Source of the DNA: CAYLNK01 sp964384675
Lineage (GTDB): Bacteria; Acidobacteriota; Thermoanaerobaculia; UBA5066
Length of the DNA stretch: 7,485 bases
Direction: 5' to 3'
Assembly: GCA_964384675.1 (NCBI GenBank)
Contig: CAYLNK010000331.1
Location: 1-7,485, forward strand
The position numbers were made by a program, and so were the translations under genes. Every line of letters begins with the position of its first letter. The first letter of the stretch is position 1. The notes under the pieces were generated by a model, which ran no database searches, was not told where the DNA came from, and saw only the letters and a list, made by a program, of their open reading frames with translations. This document shows, piece by piece, positions 1-7,485 of the stretch.

Positions 1-138
1 ACCGCGCGGCCTCCAGCCGAACGCCGCGGCCGCGAGGAGGAGCCCGAGGAGCGCCAGCCGCCGCCAGGACCGGGCCGAGCCCAGCGCGAGGCCGAGGAGG
101 AGCGCGAGCGTCCGGAGGGCGAACGTCGCGGCCGCCAT
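1..138 (-). CDS. Start of an unidentified hydrophobic (membrane or exported) protein, cut by the window edge
   Basis: A reading frame begins at the ATG at 138-136, which shares one base with the ribF TGA (TGATG), and stays open for all 46 codons to the window edge. The translation begins MAAATFALRTLALLLGLALG and continues with a short basic turn (RSWRR, about 23-27) and a second Leu/Ala-rich stretch (28-41) ending WRPRG. This looks like two closely spaced membrane helices, or a signal anchor followed by a helix. No Shine-Dalgarno is visible, so translation would be coupled to ribF. No family can be named. A multi-spanning membrane protein such as a ComEC-type N-terminus is conceivable but unsupported. 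The reading frame is well supported by the overlap with ribF and by the absence of stops; the function is unknown. Confidence 0.6.
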   Translation of the reverse strand, partial: MAAATFALRTLALLLGLALGSARSWRRLALLGLLLAAAAFGWRPRG

Positions 139-1079
139 CAGGCCGGGTGCGTCAGGAAGTAGCGGCGCGTCGACTCCACGTCCCGCCGGATCTGCGCGGT
201 CAGCTCGAGCATCGAGGCGAACGTCATCTCGTCTCTCAGGCGCTCCAGGAACGACAGGCGGATCGGCTCGCCGTAGACGTCGGACGAGAAGTCGAGGATG
301 TACGACTCGATGGTGGTGGCGTAGTCCTCGTACACGGTGGGCCGCCGGCCGATGTTCGTGACGCACTGGAACGTCCGCTCGAAGGAGCGGATCAGGACCG
401 TGCCGACGTAGACCCCGTCGCGCGGGAAGAGCTCGTTCTCGGCCTTCAGGTTGATGGTCGGGAAGCCGATCTTCCGTCCCATCCGGTCCCCCTTCGCGAT
501 GATCCCGTCCATCACGTGCGGGCGGCCCAGGAGACGGGTCGCCGTCCCGACGTCCCCCGCCTCGAGAGCGCGGCGGATCCGCGTCGACGAGAACGCTCCC
601 TCCTCGTCGCCCACGTCCTCGATGGCGACCACGGCCGTCCCCTGCTCGGCGCCGAGGCGAGTGAGGAGGTCGAAATCGCCCCCCTTCCCCTTCCCGAAGA
701 CGAACCGGTGCCCGACGTGGATCTCCCGCGCCGCCAGCCGCCGGAGGAGGAGGTCCCTCACGAACTCGTCGGCCGGCGTGAGGGAGAAGTCACGCGTGAA
801 CGGGACGATCACGACGGCGTCGATCCCGCACGCTTCGAGCGCCTCCTCGCGCTGCCGCAGCGTCTGGATCATCCGCGGCGCGCCTTCGGGGTGGAGCACC
901 TTCAGCGGGTGGGGGTCGAACGTGACGACGACCGAGGGGCAGTCCAGCTCGGCGGCTCGCTCCGCCACGTCGCGCAGCATCTTCTGGTGTCCGAGGTGGA
1001 CGCCGTCGAAGTTCCCGATGGTGACGATGCCGCGCCGCGGCAGGTCGACGGGACGGTACGGGTCCTTGACGACGAGCAT
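138..1079 (-). CDS. ribF: Bifunctional riboflavin kinase / FMN adenylyltransferase (FAD synthetase) RibF
   Basis: RibF converts riboflavin to FMN with ATP and then adenylates FMN to FAD, in the cytoplasm. The protein has 313 residues, the usual length. The N-terminal nucleotidyltransferase domain (about 1-185) shows GNFDGVHLGHQ (22-32, HxGH-type motif), TFDPHP (53-58), VGHRFVFGKGKGGD (122-135) and SSTRIR (164-169). The C-terminal riboflavin kinase domain (about 186-308) shows GDRMGRKIGFPTINL (197-211), with the PTxN motif that binds Mg-ATP, then DGVYVG, and IESYILDF (257-264) with the probable catalytic Glu258. All key motifs are present. One variation is Arg125, where Asp or Asn is usual in the VGxDFxFG-type motif. 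The ATG at 1079 lies 7 nt after the rimO stop and has no Shine-Dalgarno, so translation probably depends on coupling. The stop TGA shares one base with the next ATG. Confidence 0.96.
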   Translation of the reverse strand: MLVVKDPYRPVDLPRRGIVTIGNFDGVHLGHQKMLRDVAERAAELDCPSVVVTFDPHPLKVLHPEGAPRMIQTLRQREEALEACGIDAVVIVPFTRDFSLTPADEFVRDLLLRRLAAREIHVGHRFVFGKGKGGDFDLLTRLGAEQGTAVVAIEDVGDEEGAFSSTRIRRALEAGDVGTATRLLGRPHVMDGIIAKGDRMGRKIGFPTINLKAENELFPRDGVYVGTVLIRSFERTFQCVTNIGRRPTVYEDYATTIESYILDFSSDVYGEPIRLSFLERLRDEMTFASMLELTAQIRRDVESTRRYFLTHPA

Positions 1080-1086
1080 CGCGCGG

Positions 1087-2445
1087 CTAGGAGGCGAGGA
1101 CCTTGCCGACGAGGTCGTACTCGTGCGCGCCGGTCACCTTCACGCGCACCAGCCTCCCGATCTCGGGCGTCCAGCCGTCCGGCACCTCGTTGATCAGCAG
1201 CCGACCGTCGATCTCGGGCGCCTGCGCGGCGATGCGCCCCTCGAGGAGGAGATCGGTCTCGCCGCACGGCCCCTCGAGCAGCGCGTCGAACGTCTTCCCC
1301 TTGCGTGCGCGGTTCTTCGCCTTGGCGATCGGGCGCTGCGCGTCCATCAGGATCGCGCGGCGCTCCTCCTTCACCTCCGCGGGGACCGGGTCGCCGAGCG
1401 GCTCGGCCCCGGAGCCCGGCTCGGGCGAGTAGGTGAAGACGCCGACGTTCTCGAGCTCCATCTCGTTCACGAACGACAGCATCTCGCCGAACTCGACGTC
1501 GGTCTCGCCCGGGAAGCCGGTGATGAACGTGGTCCGGATCGCGATGCCGGGCACCGTCTCACGCATCCCCTCGATCATCTTCCGGTACGAGGCCGGATCG
1601 CCGCCCCGCTTCATCGCGGAGAGGACGCGCCGCGACACGTGCTGGAGCGGGATGTCGACGTACGGGAGGAAGCGCGGCTCCTTCGCCATCAGCTCGAGCA
1701 CCGAGCGGTGCAGCGTCTTCGGGTAGGCATACAGGAAGCGGACCCACGGGAACGTCGTCCCGGCGAGGAGCGCCGCGACGAGCTTCGCGAGGCCGGTCCG
1801 GCCCAGGCCGATGTCCTCGCCGTACCGTGTCGTGTCCTGCGAGATGAGGACGAGCTCGGTGACGCCCTGCGCCTCGAGCGAGCGCGCCTCGGCGACCAGC
1901 GACTCGACGGTGCGCGAACGCTGCAGTCCGCGCATCTGCGGGATCGTGCAGAAGGTGCACGGGTTGTTGCACCCCTCGGCCACCTTCAGGTACGCGTATC
2001 CCTTCCGGTGCGTCAGGACTCGCGGCGCGAGGTCGTCGTAGAGCCGCGTGGCCAGCGGCTTCTCGGAGAAGCGCGGGAGGGACGGCAGCCCCAGCGCGGC
2101 GGCGGGGGCCTTCTCGAGCTCGTCGAGCCCGATGAAGTGGTCGACCTCGGGGATCTCCTTCGACAGCTCGGCGCCGTACTTCTGGACCATGCAGCCGGCC
2201 ACGACGACGCGCTCGATCTCCCCCGCCTCCTTGCGCCTCACCTGCTCCAGGATCGCCTCGACCGACTCCTCCTTGGCGCTGTCGATGAAGCCGCAGGTGT
2301 TGACGATGACGACCCGGGACGTGCCCGGGTCGCCGAGGGAGAAGCCCTCGCGCTGGAGGTGACCGAGCATGACCTCGGTGTCGACGAGGTTCTTGGGGCA
2401 GCCGAGGGACACGACGCCGACGGAGGGGAGGGAAATACCTTTCAT
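1087..2445 (-). CDS. rimO: Ribosomal protein S12 (uS12) methylthiotransferase RimO
   Basis: RimO is a cytoplasmic radical-SAM enzyme that adds a methylthio group to the beta carbon of a conserved aspartate of ribosomal protein S12. The protein has 452 residues with the full three-domain layout. The N-terminal methylthiotransferase domain carries the auxiliary-cluster cysteines Cys16 (SLGCPKN), Cys51 (NTCGF) and Cys85 (AGCM). The radical SAM domain carries CNNPCTFC with Cys159, Cys163 and Cys166. A C-terminal TRAM domain (about 382-450) ends in EYDLVGKVL. SLGCPKN and YDLVG mark RimO rather than the tRNA enzyme MiaB, which typically has a YGCQMN-type motif. The start is the ATG at 2445, followed at once by the conserved domain; the Shine-Dalgarno AAAGG (2449-2453) is weak and only three bases away. 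A candidate promoter lies upstream in the 61-nt gap. ribF follows after 7 nt, so the two are likely co-transcribed. Confidence 0.96.
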   Translation of the reverse strand: MKGISLPSVGVVSLGCPKNLVDTEVMLGHLQREGFSLGDPGTSRVVIVNTCGFIDSAKEESVEAILEQVRRKEAGEIERVVVAGCMVQKYGAELSKEIPEVDHFIGLDELEKAPAAALGLPSLPRFSEKPLATRLYDDLAPRVLTHRKGYAYLKVAEGCNNPCTFCTIPQMRGLQRSRTVESLVAEARSLEAQGVTELVLISQDTTRYGEDIGLGRTGLAKLVAALLAGTTFPWVRFLYAYPKTLHRSVLELMAKEPRFLPYVDIPLQHVSRRVLSAMKRGGDPASYRKMIEGMRETVPGIAIRTTFITGFPGETDVEFGEMLSFVNEMELENVGVFTYSPEPGSGAEPLGDPVPAEVKEERRAILMDAQRPIAKAKNRARKGKTFDALLEGPCGETDLLLEGRIAAQAPEIDGRLLINEVPDGWTPEIGRLVRVKVTGAHEYDLVGKVLAS

Positions 2446-2453
2446 GGGCCTTT

Positions 2454-2506
2454 CGGAGCGCGGGGGGCCGCGCGGGCCGCGGATTGTACCCGGGGCCCCC
2501 GCTCCG
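2454..2506 (-). other. Imperfect GC-rich inverted repeat in the actF-rimO gap
   Basis: The arms 2506-2496 (CGGAGCGGGGG on the minus strand) and 2467-2454 (CCCCCCGCGCTCCG) can pair as a stem of about 11 bp with a small bulge, around a 28-nt loop that is itself GC-rich and partly self-complementary. No T-run follows the stem; it is followed directly by AAAGGCCC and the rimO ATG. It is therefore not a standard intrinsic terminator. It could slow read-through from actF or fold only in read-through transcripts. Confidence 0.35.
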
Positions 2507-2510
2507 TCAG
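2483..2510 (-). promoter_or_regulatory. Candidate sigma70-type promoter for rimO-ribF
   Basis: On the minus strand a TACAAT -10-like box (2488-2483, five of six matches to TATAAT) follows a CTGACG -35-like box (2510-2505, four of six matches to TTGACA) with a 16-nt spacer. The -35 box overlaps the actF stop codon. Transcription would begin near 2476, about 30 nt before the rimO ATG. TACAAT stands out in an otherwise almost pure G/C gap. It would let the housekeeping genes be expressed apart from the respiratory operon. This is inferred from sequence only, and the -35 match is weak. Confidence 0.4.
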
Positions 2511-3661
2511 GAAAGGGCGGTCTCGGCCGGAAGCGACGCGGGGGCCCCCTCGGCCCCGAGGTGGAGACGGTCGAAGACGAGCGCCATCCCGGCCAGGACG
2601 AGGAGCGAGGCGGCCACGGCGTACGCCGGGAACGCCGGGAGGGGTCCCGCCGACGGGGCCACCATCACGTAGGCGTCGAGCCAGCGCCCGAGGATCACGA
2701 CGAGCGCCGCGTGGCCGAGCGCGGCCGGTTTCCGCTTCGCCCCGGCGCTCAGGAGCACGACGAAAGGCGCCAGGAAGGTGACGACCGGGTTCAGCCAGAA
2801 GAGTGCCGTCCAGCCGCCCTGGAAGCGGAGCGCGTAGTACGGCGTCTCCTCAGGGATGTTGCTGTACCAGATCAGCAGGTACTGGCAGAACCAGATGTAC
2901 GCCCAGAAGGTCGCGAAACCGAACAGGAGTTTGCCGAGGTCGTGTCGGACGGCCGGCGTAAGTGGCCGCGGCAGAGCGCCCCGAGCGTCGAGGAAGAGCG
3001 CCACCGCGGTGACGGTGGCGATCCCGCCGAGGAACGTGCCGGCGAAGCCGTAGACCGCGAACATGGTGCTGAACCACTCCGGCTCGAGCGACATCACCCA
3101 GTCCCAGAACGCCACCGAGATCGTCGGTCCGAGGACGACGAGGAAACCGACCGACGTTCGCACGAAGCGGGGACCCGCGTCCGGCGAGCCCGCTTCGACC
3201 GCGCGCAGCCGGTCTCGGAGGAGGACGATCAAGCCCGCCCACGCGAGGAGGATCACGAGTGCGCGGGCCAGGAAGAGGGGCCGGTTCAGCCAGATCGCCT
3301 TGGCCGCCAGGAGATGGTTCGAGGCCGCCTCGGGGCGTGCCCACGCGTAGAGCGCCGGGATGCCGAGGAGGAGCGTCAGGCCGAGCAGCGCCGCGGGGAT
3401 CGCGTACGTCCCGCTCAGCGATCCCGTGACGCCGCGGAGGGGCGCCCACCAGCGCGCGCCGGAGACGCCCTGGATCGCGGCGAAGACCGCCGCGCCGAGG
3501 GCGAGCGTGAGGCCAAAGATCGCCGCGGTCAGGAGACCCGCGTACGCCTGGGCGGGATCGACGACCACCCCGGCGGCGAGGAGACCCGCGGCCACGACGG
3601 CGAGCGCACCCGTCTCGAGTGGCCGGGCGCGCAGGATCCCGGAAAGTCCTTCCGTTCTCAT
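2507..3661 (-). CDS. actF: Alternative Complex III membrane subunit ActF (second NrfD-like subunit)
   Basis: ActF is the second NrfD-like integral membrane subunit of ACIII. It is related to ActC but does not contact the Fe-S arm in the same way, and it has been proposed to take part in proton movement or in contact with the partner oxidase. The protein has 384 residues with about ten helices, near 18-34, 40-64, 86-107, 129-148, 167-189, 200-225, 244-268, 285-305, 316-337 and 343-362. Recognisable ActF motifs are WVMSLEPEWFSTMFAVYGF (188-206), FGFATFWAYIWFCQYLLIWY (247-266) followed by SNIPEET, and GRWLDAYVMVAP (325-336). The ATG at 3661 overlaps the actE stop (ATGA) and has GGAGGT six bases upstream. 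It is the last act gene here: 61 nt separate it from rimO, with no oxidase genes following. The assignment rests on motifs and order; no residue-level claim on proton conduction is made. Confidence 0.94.
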   Translation of the reverse strand: MRTEGLSGILRARPLETGALAVVAAGLLAAGVVVDPAQAYAGLLTAAIFGLTLALGAAVFAAIQGVSGARWWAPLRGVTGSLSGTYAIPAALLGLTLLLGIPALYAWARPEAASNHLLAAKAIWLNRPLFLARALVILLAWAGLIVLLRDRLRAVEAGSPDAGPRFVRTSVGFLVVLGPTISVAFWDWVMSLEPEWFSTMFAVYGFAGTFLGGIATVTAVALFLDARGALPRPLTPAVRHDLGKLLFGFATFWAYIWFCQYLLIWYSNIPEETPYYALRFQGGWTALFWLNPVVTFLAPFVVLLSAGAKRKPAALGHAALVVILGRWLDAYVMVAPSAGPLPAFPAYAVAASLLVLAGMALVFDRLHLGAEGAPASLPAETALS

Positions 3662-4284
3662 CGCGCCACCTCCGGTGCCGCCGCCGTGGCCGGCGATGCC
3701 GCCGACGCCACCGAGGCCGTCGTCGCGGCCGGGAGAGGCGTCCCCTGCAGCTGCCGCAGGTACAGGACGACCTTCCAGCGGTCCGGAAGGAGCACCTGGG
3801 CCGCGTGCGACGGCATGATTCCCTGTCCGCGGGTGATGATGTGGACGATCTGCCCGTCGGGCAGCCCCTTGGCGTGCGCCGCGACCAGACTGGGCGGGTT
3901 CGGGAAGCGGCCGATGATCGGGCCGTCCCCTTCCCCCTTCGGTCCGTGACAGACCGTGCAGATCGTGTCGTACACCTGCTTGCCCCGCGCCAGCGTGTCC
4001 GGCCCGGCGACCAGCGGATTGCGCAGCTCCGCCGCGGCGCGCCGCGCTTCCTCCGGGCCCGGTCCGTACGGGAAGGGCGTCCGCTCCATCGGCACGGTCC
4101 CCTCGGGCGGCAGGAGGAGAGCCGGGGCATTCGGCTTCATCGGGCTCCGGTCGTACGCGTGGACGACCCCGGAGTCGACCATGTTCGGGAGGAACGCCAT
4201 CCCCGGGCGGTCCCCTTCCGCGGAGCAGCCCGCCAGGCCCAGGGTCATCGCCAGCGGGGCGAGCCAGACGTTCCGCTTGCTCAC
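3658..4284 (-). CDS. actE: Alternative Complex III monoheme cytochrome c lipoprotein ActE
   Basis: ActE is the monoheme cytochrome c subunit of ACIII, located on the periplasmic side and anchored by a lipid; it is a likely exit point for electrons. The protein has 208 residues. The N-terminus is a lipoprotein signal peptide: a basic MSKR start, a hydrophobic stretch and the lipobox LAGC with the lipidated cysteine at residue 20 followed by Ser. One heme-binding CTVCHG motif lies at Cys109-Cys112-His113, and GIMPSHA supplies the probable axial Met157. After the cytochrome fold (about 97-181) comes a low-complexity Ala/Thr/Ser/Pro tail (183-208), probably disordered. The start is GTG at 4284, supported by GGAGG five bases upstream and by the GTGA overlap with the actD stop. 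Its TGA overlaps the actF ATG by 4 nt. A generic class I cytochrome c would be the alternative, but position and lipobox argue for ActE. Confidence 0.94.
   Translation of the reverse strand: MSKRNVWLAPLAMTLGLAGCSAEGDRPGMAFLPNMVDSGVVHAYDRSPMKPNAPALLLPPEGTVPMERTPFPYGPGPEEARRAAAELRNPLVAGPDTLARGKQVYDTICTVCHGPKGEGDGPIIGRFPNPPSLVAAHAKGLPDGQIVHIITRGQGIMPSHAAQVLLPDRWKVVLYLRQLQGTPLPAATTASVASAASPATAAAPEVAR
3668..3673 (-). promoter_or_regulatory. Ribosome binding site of actF
   Basis: The minus strand reads GGAGGT six bases before the ATG at 3661, inside the end of actE. Confidence 0.75.
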
Positions 4285-4839
4285 ATCACCCTCCAGCCCT
4301 CGACGGCGTCGACCGCCCCGAGCGTGCGCGCCAGCTCCCGCAGCCGAGCCGGACGGAACCCGGCGTCGCGCTCGACCACGAGGACGACGAAGCGGTCGTC
4401 GGTGACGCCGAGCCCCGGCTGCGTGGGCGACGCGACCGTGAGGCGCGGGAAGAGCCTCCGGCGCGCCAGCAGCGTTCCGACGGTGGCGAAGGCGGCGAAG
4501 AGCACCGTCAGCTCGAAGCTCACCGGCACCTGAGCCGGCAGCGCCAGCGGCGACTTGCCACCGATCACGAGAGGCCAGTCGATGGCGTGCGTCCAGGCCT
4601 GGAACCCGAACGCGACGGTGGCGCCGAGGAGCCCGCCGGCGAGCGTCGCGAAGCCGAGACGGGTCGCGGGCAGACCGAGCGCCTCGTCCATCCCGTGGAC
4701 GGCGTACGGAGTGTGGACGTCGTCCACCTCGAAGCCGTCGGCGCGGAGCGCCTTGACCGCCGAGAGCGTGCGGGACGGGTCGTCGAACGCCAGCGTGTGG
4801 ATGCGCCTCCGGGTGCCCCGGGGCGTCGAGAGGACGCTG

Positions 4840-4853
<14 letters not shown>
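4281..4853 (-). CDS. actD: Alternative Complex III membrane subunit ActD (DUF3341)
   Basis: ActD is a small ACIII membrane subunit with no cofactor; it packs against ActC and is usually given a structural or accessory role. The protein has 190 residues. It has a soluble N-terminal part (about 1-62) with the family-typical stretch TPYAVHGMDEALGL (48-61), a first transmembrane helix near 66-87, a loop with WPLVIGGKS (93-101), and a second helix near 109-131 starting with VPVSFELTVLFAAF. A soluble C-terminal part (about 135-190) contains DDRFVVLVV, a beta-strand-like segment. The ATG at 4853 lies 14 nt inside the end of actC and has AGGGAG seven bases upstream (4861-4866). Its TGA overlaps the actE GTG start by 4 nt. 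Length and two-helix layout match the DUF3341 family. Its exact role in electron transfer is not known. Confidence 0.94.
4290..4294 (-). promoter_or_regulatory. Ribosome binding site of actE (supports a GTG start)
   Basis: The minus strand reads GGAGG five bases before the GTG at 4284. The nearby ATG at 4286-4284 is in the actD frame (its last sense codon), so the GTG is the right actE start. Confidence 0.8.
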
Positions 4854-6203
<1,350 letters not shown>

Positions 6204-6207
<4 letters not shown>

Positions 6208-7485
6208 GCGTGCTCCTTGGCCGGCTCGCGCACCGGCGTTCCCTCGCGCGTCCGCACCTTCGCCAGGTACGTGACGGCGGGCCGCACGCCCAGCTCGGCC
6301 AGCACCTGGAAGGCGCGCGGACTCTTCTTGGCGACCGCGACCGCGCCGTGCGGGTCGGTGGCGTCGCCGAAGGTGATCGCCTTCGCCGGGCAGCTCTCCT
6401 GGCACGCCGTCTTCCCGCCGAGGCCGCGCCAGTCCTCGTGCCCGTCGCGGCGCGCGGCGATGCGGGTCGCCTGGATGCGCTGGACGCAGAACGTGCACTT
6501 CTCCATGACGCCGCGTGAGCGGGCAACGACGTTCGGGTTCAGCGCCAGGCGCTCCACCGGTGCCGCGACCGGGTGGTCGAACCAGTTGAAGCGGCGCACC
6601 TTGTACGGGCAGTTGTTGGCGCAGTAGCGCGTCCCGACGCAGCGGTTGTAGACCTGCTGGTTGAGGCCGTCCTCGCTGTGCACCGTGGCGGCCACCGGAC
6701 AGACCGTCTCGCACGGCGCGTTCTCGCACTGCGAGCAGAGCATCGGCTCGAAGAGGACGTCGGGGCTTGCGGAGTCGCCGACGAAGTACCGGTCGATGCG
6801 GAGCCAGTACATGTCCCGGTTGAGCCGCATCTCCTCGGGCCCGACGATGGGCAGGTTGTTCTCGGCCTGACACGCCACCACGCAGCCGCTGCAGCCCGTG
6901 CAGGCGTCCAGGTCGATCACCATCTCCCACTTCGGCACGGTCGGTGTCCGCTCGGGCCAGAGGCTCTCGGCCTTCTTGTGCTCGTCGCTCTCGATCGTCT
7001 CGTCGAAGGCGGCGAGCTGGTAGACGACGGGACGCCCCTCGGTGGTGCCGTGCGGCTGCATCAACGGGAGCGCGTCGTGCCCGGCCGCCTTCGTGACCTT
7101 CGCGGCCAGCCCCTGCGTCGTCAGCCGACCGTCGAGCCGGGCGATGCGGTAGCCGTTGCGCTCGGCCGCGCCGCCGTCCCCGTCCTTGCGTCCGTAGCCG
7201 ATCGGCACCGCGAGGACGCGAGGGTCCTGGCCCGGGAGGATCCGCGCCGGAAGCGTGATCGACCGGCCCGCCACCTCCACCGTCAGGCGATCGCCATCCT
7301 TCACGCCGAGGGCCTCCGCGCGCGACGGCGCGACGCGGACGCAACCCGTCCACGAGACGCGGGTGAGCGGGTCGGGCAGCTCGCGGAGCCACGGGACGTG
7401 GGCGTTCCGCCCGTCGCCCAGGCCGACCTGCGCGACGAGCTCCGCCTCGAGCGCGGGCGCGTCGGCGGCCGTCGCGAGGGCCGTG
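6204..7485 (-). CDS. actB: Alternative Complex III iron-sulfur subunit ActB, 3' part (5' end beyond the window)
   Basis: ActB is the large peripheral subunit of Alternative Complex III; it relays electrons from quinol oxidation through Fe-S clusters. The frame is open to the window edge, so 426 residues of the C-terminal part are visible; the GTG at 7304 is internal, not a start. Visible residues 1-105 resemble the end of the molybdopterin-oxidoreductase-like region (WLRELPDPLTRVSW), which in characterised ACIII carries no Mo cofactor. The rest is a ferredoxin-like domain with 15 motif cysteines: CTGCSGCVVAC (codons at 6902-6870), CSQCENAPCETVCP (6737-6699), CVGTRYCANNCPYK (6641-6600), CTFC (6497-6486) and CQESCP (6404-6387). 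Fifteen ligands fit three [4Fe-4S] clusters plus one [3Fe-4S], as known for ActB. The TGA overlaps the actC start by 4 nt (ATGA). PsrB/NrfC-type subunits share the cysteine pattern, but fusion to the Mo-like domain and the actCDEF neighbours make ActB the firm choice. Confidence 0.95.
6213..6218 (-). promoter_or_regulatory. Ribosome binding site of actC
   Basis: The minus strand reads AAGGAG five bases before the ATG at 6207. It lies inside the end of actB and decides the actC start, since the actC frame stays open far upstream. Confidence 0.8.

Noticed and set aside
2454..2506. Intrinsic terminator after actF
   Set aside because: The inverted repeat is imperfect, has a 28-nt loop and is not followed by a T-run on the minus strand, so it does not meet the usual criteria.
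451..2781. 776-codon open frame on the plus strand opposite ribF, rimO and the 3' end of actF
   Set aside because: It covers three real genes in antisense, with composition typical of a reverse-frame shadow. Absence of stops is expected at this G+C content.
2369..3949. 526-codon open frame on the plus strand opposite actF and actE
   Set aside because: It has the same low-complexity charged composition, lies antisense to actF, spans the actF-rimO gap and has no recognisable motif or ribosome binding site.
6380..6905. Separate formate dehydrogenase or polysulfide reductase Fe-S subunit
   Set aside because: The cysteine pattern is shared with those families, but here it is fused to a molybdopterin-oxidoreductase-like domain and followed by actCDEF, which defines ActB.
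7302..7304. GTG at 7304 as the start of the iron-sulfur protein
   Set aside because: The frame continues upstream without a stop to 7485 and encodes conserved molybdopterin-oxidoreductase-like sequence (WLRELPDPLTRVSW), so the gene is longer and cut by the window edge.
6208..7392. Upstream extension of the actC frame, giving an 850-residue fusion-like protein
   Set aside because: The extension overlaps actB in another frame and is Arg/Gly/Ala-rich without motifs. The actC product starts at 6207, where the ATGA junction and AAGGAG site lie.

Overview
The window is about 7.5 kb of very GC-rich bacterial DNA (roughly 70 % G+C by eye, with C/G-ending codons and heavy use of CTC, GTC and ATC). 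Every supported gene lies on the minus strand, so the biology reads from high to low coordinates. The gene content suggests an aerobic or microaerophilic, Gram-negative-type bacterium with a menaquinol-based respiratory chain. Such gene clusters are common in Acidobacteriota, Gemmatimonadota, Bacteroidota/Rhodothermota and Myxococcota-like lineages. I cannot fix the phylum from the sequence alone; Acidobacteriota is a guess.

Positions 7485 to 2507 hold most of an Alternative Complex III (ACIII, quinol:electron-acceptor oxidoreductase) operon in the classical order: actB (5' end outside the window), actC, actD, actE and actF. actA, the pentaheme subunit, would be expected just beyond 7485. The five visible genes are packed so tightly that each junction overlaps by 4 or 14 nt (ATGA or GTGA junctions, or a start inside the previous gene), and each internal start has a good Shine-Dalgarno sequence. 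Together they encode the iron-sulfur arm (ActB), two NrfD-like ten-helix membrane subunits (ActC and ActF), a two-helix membrane subunit (ActD) and a monoheme cytochrome c lipoprotein (ActE). The complex oxidises quinol in the membrane and passes electrons through its Fe-S and heme groups to a periplasmic acceptor or directly to an oxidase.

After a 61-nt gap carrying a candidate sigma70-type promoter and an imperfect GC-rich hairpin comes a housekeeping group: rimO (ribosomal protein S12 methylthiotransferase, 2445 to 1087), ribF (bifunctional riboflavin kinase/FAD synthetase, 1079 to 138) and the first 46 codons of a hydrophobic protein (138 to 1) that starts inside the ribF stop codon. No cytochrome oxidase genes follow actF in this window, although they often do elsewhere.

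I found no RNA gene, mobile element, CRISPR array or clear intrinsic terminator, and no stretch over 300 nt lacks a gene. The long plus-strand reading frames are GC-driven shadows. I see no convincing sign of an undescribed system; the findings are modest observations on gene order, expression signals and a few residues.
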